Part shown: in pieces, positions 7,999 to 11,179 of the stretch
Position numbering within the stretch: the stretch's first letter is position 1
Layout: each line of letters begins with the position of its first letter
Assembly (NCBI GenBank): GCA_022563275.1
Contig: JADFNR010000112.1
Span: 1 to 11,179, forward strand
Reading direction: 5' to 3'
Length of the DNA stretch: 11,179 bases
Source of the DNA: Chloroflexota bacterium
GTDB taxonomy: Bacteria > Chloroflexota > Dehalococcoidia > UBA3495
Program-made: the position numbers and the translations under genes
The notes under the pieces: generated by a model
Told to the model about the DNA's origin: nothing
The model's input: only the letters and a program-made list of their open reading frames with translations
The model's database searches: none

Positions 7999-8009
7999 CA
8001 GCAGTCAGC
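7979..8009 (+). repeat. Left terminal inverted repeat of the S23 unit (TCAGCNN heptads)
   Basis: After AGCTG this 31-bp stretch consists of heptads TCAGTTA, TCAGCTT, TCAGCAG and a final TCAGC. It matches the reverse complement of 8393-8423 at 25 of 31 positions; the six differences fall mainly in the variable positions of the heptads. It overlaps the last codons and stop of the S23 gene. Confidence 0.75.
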
Positions 8010-8371
8010 TTTTTTGGGTGGTTTTTTAAGGTTTGGATGAAGGATGTGAGCATTCTTTTTATCTCGGTGGTGTCGGCTGAGAGAGGTGTGTGCTCCTCAG
8101 TGGATAAAAAACCTAGGTCTCGACTCAATAGCAGGTGGTACTCCAACTCGCTTGCCGAACCCCTGGCAATCTGGAGGAAACGGGCTAGCTCGGCATCGCC
8201 CTCTCGACCGCAACCTTCTGCAATGTTGGCTGGAATCGAAGCGCTGGCACGTCGAATCTGCCCCGTCAGCCCGTACAATTCATCTTTCGGGAACTTACCG
8301 GTCGCCCGATAAACGGAAAGAACCAACTGATGGCCCTTCTCCCATACCTTCAACTCTCTAAAATCTTTCAT
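7991..8371 (-). CDS. Four-helix-bundle S23 family protein
   Basis: The 126-residue product belongs to the S23 / 23S rRNA intervening-sequence protein family (TIGR02436-like), small homo-oligomeric four-helix bundles of unknown function, related in fold to the Avd accessory proteins of diversity-generating retroelements. Family marks are FRELKVWEKGHQL (4-16), the FPKDELYGLTGQIRRASASIPANIAEG run (27-53) and FLQIARGSASELEYHL (65-80). Full length for the family. Its own Shine-Dalgarno, GGGGAGGG, ends five bases before the ATG. No rRNA gene is near, so this is not an rRNA insertion. It sits between the DUF6504-like gene and dnaE2 and is bounded by inverted repeats; its last residues (LTAES) are encoded by the left repeat. 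Base composition looks less GC-rich than the genes around it. It has probably been inserted into the mutasome cassette; a role in that system is not shown. Confidence 0.88.
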   Translation of the reverse strand: MKDFRELKVWEKGHQLVLSVYRATGKFPKDELYGLTGQIRRASASIPANIAEGCGREGDAELARFLQIARGSASELEYHLLLSRDLGFLSTEEHTPLSADTTEIKRMLTSFIQTLKNHPKKLTAES

Positions 8372-8376
8372 ACAAA

Positions 8377-8384
8377 CCCTCCCC
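8377..8384 (-). promoter_or_regulatory. Shine-Dalgarno of the S23 gene
   Basis: GGGGAGGG on the minus strand, five bases before the ATG at 8371. It shows the S23 gene carries its own translation signal inside the repeat-bounded unit. Confidence 0.6.
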
Positions 8385-8392
8385 GTCTCATT

Positions 8393-8423
8393 GCTGACTG
8401 CTGACCGCTGAGCGCTGAGAGCT
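8393..8423 (-). repeat. Right terminal inverted repeat of the S23 unit (TCAGCNN heptads)
   Basis: On the minus strand, after AGCTC the heptads TCAGCGC, TCAGCGG, TCAGCAG and a final TCAGC follow. This is the inverted partner of 7979-8009 (25 of 31 matches, the inner 12 bases identical). The outer end lies one base beyond the stop of the DUF6504-like gene. No target-site duplication is evident outside the two arms. Confidence 0.75.
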
Positions 8424-8424
8424 G

Positions 8425-8874
8425 TTAACTGCCAGCTTCACCGCCCCCCCTCTGCCAGTACCACTGGGCGTTTAGCTGGTCCCGGAAGATGGTTAGGCGG
8501 CGTTCGTCTTGGGTGGTTATCTGGTAGTAGCGGCGGGATATGGGACGCTCACGCCACCATTCGTCATCCACCTGCCATAGGTCGTTGATCGCGGTGACAG
8601 CCAGCGAGGCGGCCGCCAGGCTTCGGCCCCCTTGTGCCAGCCGGCGGGAACGGGTTGGGCGGCTGGAGCGGGCGGGCGGCAGGGTAACGGAGACCGGCCG
8701 CTCCAGCCCGTCCTCAACAACCTCTATGGGGACCGGCAGGTTCAGAGAGCGAAACTGCAGGCTCTGGTTTACGGCCCCAGACGTTGCGGGCGTTAGGGCC
8801 TTGGGGGTTACGGCCTTAGGGGTTACGGATCGAAGGGGACCAGCGCCTGGCGTCTTTCTGGTATGCGCGACCAC
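8425..8874 (-). CDS. DUF6504-like small protein of the mutasome cassette
   Basis: The 149-residue product ends in a compact domain (about 98-142) with DLWQVDDEWWRERPISRRYY (98-117) followed by RLTIFRDQLNAQWYWQR. The pattern W-x-V-D-D-E-W-W-R-x-x-P-I-x-R-x-Y-Y recalls the DUF6504 family, which I associate from memory with Y-family polymerase genes; no search was run. The first 95 residues are basic and low in complexity, with a VTPKA-VTPKA-LTPA repeat encoded by a 15-bp tandem duplication. The start is GTG at 8874, supported by AAGGAG eight bases upstream, inside the end of imuB; the two genes overlap by 52 bases, which suggests translational coupling. It stands where other cassettes keep imuB and dnaE2 adjacent, so it may be a mutasome accessory or a detached C-terminal domain of ImuB. 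Function unknown. Confidence 0.72.
   Translation of the reverse strand: MVAHTRKTPGAGPLRSVTPKAVTPKALTPATSGAVNQSLQFRSLNLPVPIEVVEDGLERPVSVTLPPARSSRPTRSRRLAQGGRSLAAASLAVTAINDLWQVDDEWWRERPISRRYYQITTQDERRLTIFRDQLNAQWYWQRGGGEAGS
8797..8826. repeat. Tandem 15-bp duplication across the imuB stop
   Basis: Two adjacent 15-base units (8797-8811 and 8812-8826, 14 of 15 identical, unit GGCCTTRGGGGTTAC on the plus strand) cover the end of imuB and code VTPKA-VTPKA in the overlapping downstream gene. A decayed third copy may follow at lower coordinates. The imuB stop (TAA, 8825-8823) is inside one unit. Confidence 0.65.
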
Positions 8875-10022
8875 GGCTCTATCTCCTTCATCTGGTAGAT
8901 GGGCGGTTTGCCGCCAAACAGGGCTTCCAACTGACGCATCATCTCCTTCAATTGCTCCTGCTTGCGGACGTCGGAGAAGAGGTTGGCCTGGATGCCCGAC
9001 TCGCCGGTGAACCCGGCCAGGGTGAGCTTCATGTCCTCCAGCGGTCCGGGCAGGGTCACGCTGTCCAGCCGGCTTTTCAAGGCGAACAGGGCCCGGTCTT
9101 TACTGCCCAACGCCTCTTTGAACCCGAAGCGTTTCACCCAGGGCGGCAGCCGGTACACGTGGCTTTCAATGGTGGCGGTGCGGACGTAGCGTCCGCCGAT
9201 CTCCGGCCGGGCAAAGGCACGGCCCAGCAGTGTTCCCAGGGCCGTCAGGATAGGGGCCCAGGTGACGGTGGGCGATGGGAAGGTCAGGGACTCTTCCACG
9301 ACCTGTTGCGGCCGGTGGGGCGTCAGTGGGCTGTTGTCCACTCCGCTAGCCAGCAGCCAGGCCCGCCGGCCTTCGGCCCCCAACTGGGCTTGGACCGCGC
9401 CCTCCGGCAGGGCCGACAGTTGGCCCAAGGTGTGGATGCCAAAGCGGTGCAGCCGGGTCTTATTGGCCCATGACAGAGGCAGCAGGCCGATGGAAAGTCC
9501 GCCCAGGAAAGCCGCCATGCCCGCTGAATCGCGGGGCACTCTGATGGCGCGCCCTCCCTTGGCGGTCACCGCGGCGACGTAGGCCGGGAATTTCCCCCCC
9601 GCCACGCCAACCCGGGGGTTGAACTCCGGAGGCGCCGCCTGGAGCAACGACGCAATAACCCGCGCCTCTCCCCCGTACATCAGTTCCAGGCCATCCAGAC
9701 TCACATAGGCGCAACCAAGCCCGTCCCTTTCCACCACCGGGCTCCGCAGTTCCAGGGCCTGGGCCAGCTTGTCGAAGGTCTTGTTGTAGTAGGGCGCGTC
9801 GGCCTGGATCAGCGAGGCGTCCTTGCACCGGGCCATGGCTTCGGCCAAGGGCATACCGGCGCTCACGCCCCGGGCTTCCGCTGAGCTGTCCAGGACCAGG
9901 TCTTTGGAGCCGTAACTCTCGGTGATGATCACGGGTTTTCCCCGCAACTGGGGATAACGGCGCACCTCGGCTTTAACCGGAAGGTGGGTGACTAGCATGC
10001 AGGCTATGGAGCGGTCGGTCAT
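8823..10022 (-). CDS. imuB: ImuB-like Y-family polymerase homologue with a degraded active site
   Basis: The 399-residue product is a Y-family (DinB/UmuC-like) polymerase homologue. Positions count from the chosen ATG. The N-terminal strand IACMLVTHLPVKAEV (6-20) lacks the metal-binding Asp expected after I-x-V. The second metal site, S-I-D-E in active enzymes, reads SLDG (108-111), so the Glu is lost. This matches ImuB, a non-catalytic hub of the mutasome that brings the error-prone DnaE2 to the clamp. QANLF (345-349) fits the beta-clamp-binding QxxLF pattern at the usual place after the little-finger domain (about 240-340). The frame stays open to 10139, but the ATG at 10022 is preferred: homology begins here and the longer start lies upstream of the promoter at 10093-10122. 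Its Shine-Dalgarno is weak. The 3' end overlaps the next gene. It is first in a minus-strand cassette with dnaE2. A divergent but active Y-family polymerase is less likely. Confidence 0.82.
   Translation of the reverse strand: MTDRSIACMLVTHLPVKAEVRRYPQLRGKPVIITESYGSKDLVLDSSAEARGVSAGMPLAEAMARCKDASLIQADAPYYNKTFDKLAQALELRSPVVERDGLGCAYVSLDGLELMYGGEARVIASLLQAAPPEFNPRVGVAGGKFPAYVAAVTAKGGRAIRVPRDSAGMAAFLGGLSIGLLPLSWANKTRLHRFGIHTLGQLSALPEGAVQAQLGAEGRRAWLLASGVDNSPLTPHRPQQVVEESLTFPSPTVTWAPILTALGTLLGRAFARPEIGGRYVRTATIESHVYRLPPWVKRFGFKEALGSKDRALFALKSRLDSVTLPGPLEDMKLTLAGFTGESGIQANLFSDVRKQEQLKEMMRQLEALFGGKPPIYQMKEIEPWSRIPERRQALVPFDP
8883..8888 (-). promoter_or_regulatory. Shine-Dalgarno deciding the GTG start of the DUF6504-like gene
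   Basis: AAGGAG on the minus strand, eight bases before GTG at 8874 and within the imuB coding region. No ATG, GTG or TTG in the same frame occurs in the stretch downstream that I checked (to about 8760), so this signal supports GTG as the start. Confidence 0.65.
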
Positions 10023-10092
10023 TGGCTTTAAGCGTTCGGACCTTGAGTCCGGTTGTGGCCCTTGTTTGAAGCTATTCCCTGGTGGGGGACGG

Positions 10093-10122
10093 ATTATATA
10101 GAACGTTTGTGCGACATAACAA
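10093..10122 (-). promoter_or_regulatory. Probable imuB cassette promoter
   Basis: On the minus strand TTGTTA (10122-10117) and TATAAT (10098-10093) are separated by 18 bases. The -10 is a perfect consensus, the -35 matches at four of six positions. Transcription would start near 10086, giving a leader of roughly 60 bases before the imuB ATG at 10022. This excludes the upstream start at 10139. Confidence 0.55.
10101..10112. promoter_or_regulatory. LexA-like (SOS) box in the imuB promoter spacer
   Basis: GAACGTTTGTGC matches the GAAC-N4-GTTC pattern of Gram-positive-type LexA boxes at seven of eight fixed positions and lies exactly between the -35 and -10, where a repressor would block polymerase. 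Location upstream of a mutasome gene strengthens the call; the lineage's LexA site is not known to me. Confidence 0.45.
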
Positions 10123-10157
10123 CGTCCATAAGTCACCATCTTTGAACTTAGATGAAA

Positions 10158-10178
10158 CTTTGGTTAGACAAAGTCTAA
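10158..10178. repeat. Overlapping short inverted repeats in the divergent intergenic region
   Basis: TTAGAC-AAA-GTCTAA (10164-10178) is a 6-bp inverted repeat with a 3-base gap, and CTTTG (10158-10162) pairs with CAAAG (10169-10173) in an overlapping alternative. The pair lies in the AT-richer part of the 272-base region between imuB and the thioesterase gene, and may be an operator. Apart from this and the imuB promoter I see no clear element there; no good promoter for the plus-strand gene was found. Confidence 0.35.
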
Positions 10179-10294
10179 AAATGCGCTTCCGGACCGGCGA
10201 CATTGAGAGCAAGAACCGGATAGAACAGCTCGGGGTATTGGGGTATTCTGGTGGCGTCAGAGAAACTTAAATCATCCTCCAGTTAGGAAACAGC

Positions 10295-10741
10295 ATGGAG
10301 AAATGGCCCGCAGACCTGAATCCTGAAGCATTGGCCCGATGGGTGGGCCAACACTTCGACGGCACTTTGATGGACCACTTAGGGATGCGGGTCGTAGAAG
10401 TGAGTAAAGAGCGGGCGGTCGTCGAGATGCCGGTCCATCCGGGCCTTACGACACCGTCGGGCCACATCCACGCCGGGAGCATGGTCTCACTGGCCGACAC
10501 CGCAGCCACCTTCGCCGCAATGGCAGTCTCAGAGCGAGCATTGGCGTTGGAAGAGATGCCGGTGGCGGTGAGCATCTCATCCCAGATCGTGGGCAACGTC
10601 CAGGAGGGCACGCTCCGGGCCGAAAGCACGGTGGCCCATCCGGGCCGCACCCTGGTGGTGGTGACCACTAGAATCACCGCCGACGGCGGCAAGCTGCTGG
10701 CCCTGGTCAACTCAAGCCATTACATCCGGCCGTCAGACTAA
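10295..10741 (+). CDS. PaaI-type hotdog-fold thioesterase
   Basis: The 148-residue product is a hotdog-fold acyl-CoA thioesterase of the PaaI/YbgC-like group, which hydrolyses acyl-CoA thioesters in the cytoplasm. The central helix motif GHIHAGSMVSLADTAATFAA (56-75) matches the family G-x-x-H-G-G-x-x-x-x-L-A-D pattern, with HAG in place of HGG and Asp68 in the usual acidic position; the beta-sheet block with EGTLRAEST (104-112), HPGRTLVVVTTRIT (115-128) and LLALVNSSHYI follows. Length is typical (about 130-150). AGGA six bases upstream supports the ATG. It is divergent from imuB and only 27 bases before the ada-like gene, so the two may share a transcript. The acyl substrate cannot be deduced; PaaI proteins often act in aromatic degradation, but no paa genes are present. 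Confidence 0.85.
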   Translation: MEKWPADLNPEALARWVGQHFDGTLMDHLGMRVVEVSKERAVVEMPVHPGLTTPSGHIHAGSMVSLADTAATFAAMAVSERALALEEMPVAVSISSQIVGNVQEGTLRAESTVAHPGRTLVVVTTRITADGGKLLALVNSSHYIRPSD

Positions 10742-10768
10742 GCTCAAACGAGGGCCCGTGGGAACGAT

Positions 10769-11179
10769 ATGGTTGCTATTACAGAAAAGCACACCGGCCT
10801 AGACCCCGAGATGTGGGAGGCGGTCCGGACCCGGGACTCCAGCGCCGACGGCCGCTTCGTCTACGCGGTTAGTTCCACCGGCATCTATTGCCGGCCCACC
10901 TGCCCCAGCCGCCGGCCCGCGCCCCACCGCGTTGCCTTCTTCACCGGGGCCGTAGAGGCGGAGGCCGCCGGTTTCAGGGCCTGCAAACGCTGCCTGCCGG
11001 ACCAGGAGACTCCCAGAACCGGCCTGGTGCGCAGGGTCTGCCGGTATATTCAGGAGCAATCGGAACGGTCAGGCCCGGTGCCCACCCTCGCCGAACTGGG
11101 CCGGGCCTTCGGGAGCAGCCCCTCACACCTGCAGCGGGTGTTCAAAGAGGCCACCGGGGTCACGCCGCGCCAGTATGCG
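10769..11179 (+). CDS. ada: Ada-like alkylation-repair protein/regulator, 5' part only
   Basis: An open frame of 137 codons runs from ATG at 10769 off the window end with no stop. It matches the N-terminal half of Ada: MWEAVRTRDSSADGRFVYAVSSTGIYCRPTCPSR (15-48) and FRACKRCLPD (69-78) give the four zinc cysteines Cys41, Cys45, Cys72 and Cys75; the first corresponds to the residue that accepts a methyl group from DNA phosphotriesters (Cys38 in E. coli). An AraC-type helix-turn-helix begins at about 105 (TLAELGRAFGSSPSHLQRVFKEATGVTPRQYA). Whether the second AraC helix-turn-helix and the C-terminal O6-methylguanine methyltransferase domain follow cannot be seen; an AdaA-type short protein is possible. 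The ribosome site is weak (GGGAAC); ATG at codon 15 is an alternative start. It lies 27 bases after the thioesterase gene. Confidence 0.88.
   Translation, partial: MVAITEKHTGLDPEMWEAVRTRDSSADGRFVYAVSSTGIYCRPTCPSRRPAPHRVAFFTGAVEAEAAGFRACKRCLPDQETPRTGLVRRVCRYIQEQSERSGPVPTLAELGRAFGSSPSHLQRVFKEATGVTPRQYA

Noticed and set aside
7991..8371. S23 gene as evidence for a diversity-generating retroelement
   Set aside because: The protein only shares the four-helix fold with Avd; there is no reverse transcriptase and no template/variable repeat pair in the window.
7974..8423. Reading the heptad arrays as a CRISPR array
   Set aside because: The units are 7 bases, adjacent and without spacers, and the two arrays are in inverted orientation around a coding gene.
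10023..10139. N-terminal extension of imuB by 39 residues from an ATG at 10139
   Set aside because: The added residues have no family match, and the extension overlaps a -35/-10 pair and LexA-like box whose transcript would start downstream of that ATG.
10232..10247. Tandem GGGGTATT before the thioesterase gene
   Set aside because: Only two 8-base copies with no related element or regulator known to me; likely chance.
10267..10710. 147-codon minus-strand frame opposite the thioesterase gene
   Set aside because: The plus-strand frame has hotdog-family motifs and a Shine-Dalgarno; the opposite frame has neither.

Overview
The window is a bacterial, high-GC, densely coding segment with no RNA genes and no gene-free stretch over 300 bases. 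The longest gaps are 10023-10294 (272 bases) and 4608-4769 (162 bases). The gene families present (HpaB-type monooxygenase, long asparaginase-like protein, hydantoinase-like amidohydrolase, ImuB/DnaE2-type polymerases, Ada) and the overall style suggest a free-living, possibly uncultured lineage such as Chloroflexota (Dehalococcoidia/SAR202-like). That placement is an impression and was not tested.

Region 1 (1-4607) is catabolic. A plus-strand HpaB-family flavin-dependent hydroxylase (11-1504) meets, tail to tail, a minus-strand pair: a dihydropyrimidinase/hydantoinase-like amidohydrolase (3156-4607) followed by a long asparaginase-fold protein with an altered active site (1501-3093). The last two are probably one transcript and may act in sequence on a cyclic amide; this is inference.

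Region 2 (4770-10139) is a minus-strand DNA-damage mutagenesis cassette. From a promoter at 10093-10122 that contains a LexA-like GAAC-N4-GTKC box, transcription would run through imuB (Y-family polymerase homologue with degraded metal ligands and a clamp-binding QxxLF motif), a small DUF6504-like gene overlapping its end, a four-helix-bundle S23 gene, and dnaE2/imuC (error-prone DnaE-type polymerase). No imuA is present.

The S23 gene looks like an inserted unit. It is bounded by 31-bp imperfect inverted repeats built from the heptad TCAGCNN. It lies exactly between the stop of the DUF6504-like gene and the start codon of dnaE2, and it leaves dnaE2 with no Shine-Dalgarno and a terminator-like hairpin directly before its ATG. 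This is the most interesting structure in the window.

Region 3 (10295-11179), divergent from the cassette, holds a PaaI-type hotdog thioesterase and the 5' part of an ada-like alkylation-repair regulator cut by the window edge. DNA repair and mutagenesis genes thus lie on both sides of the divergent intergenic region.
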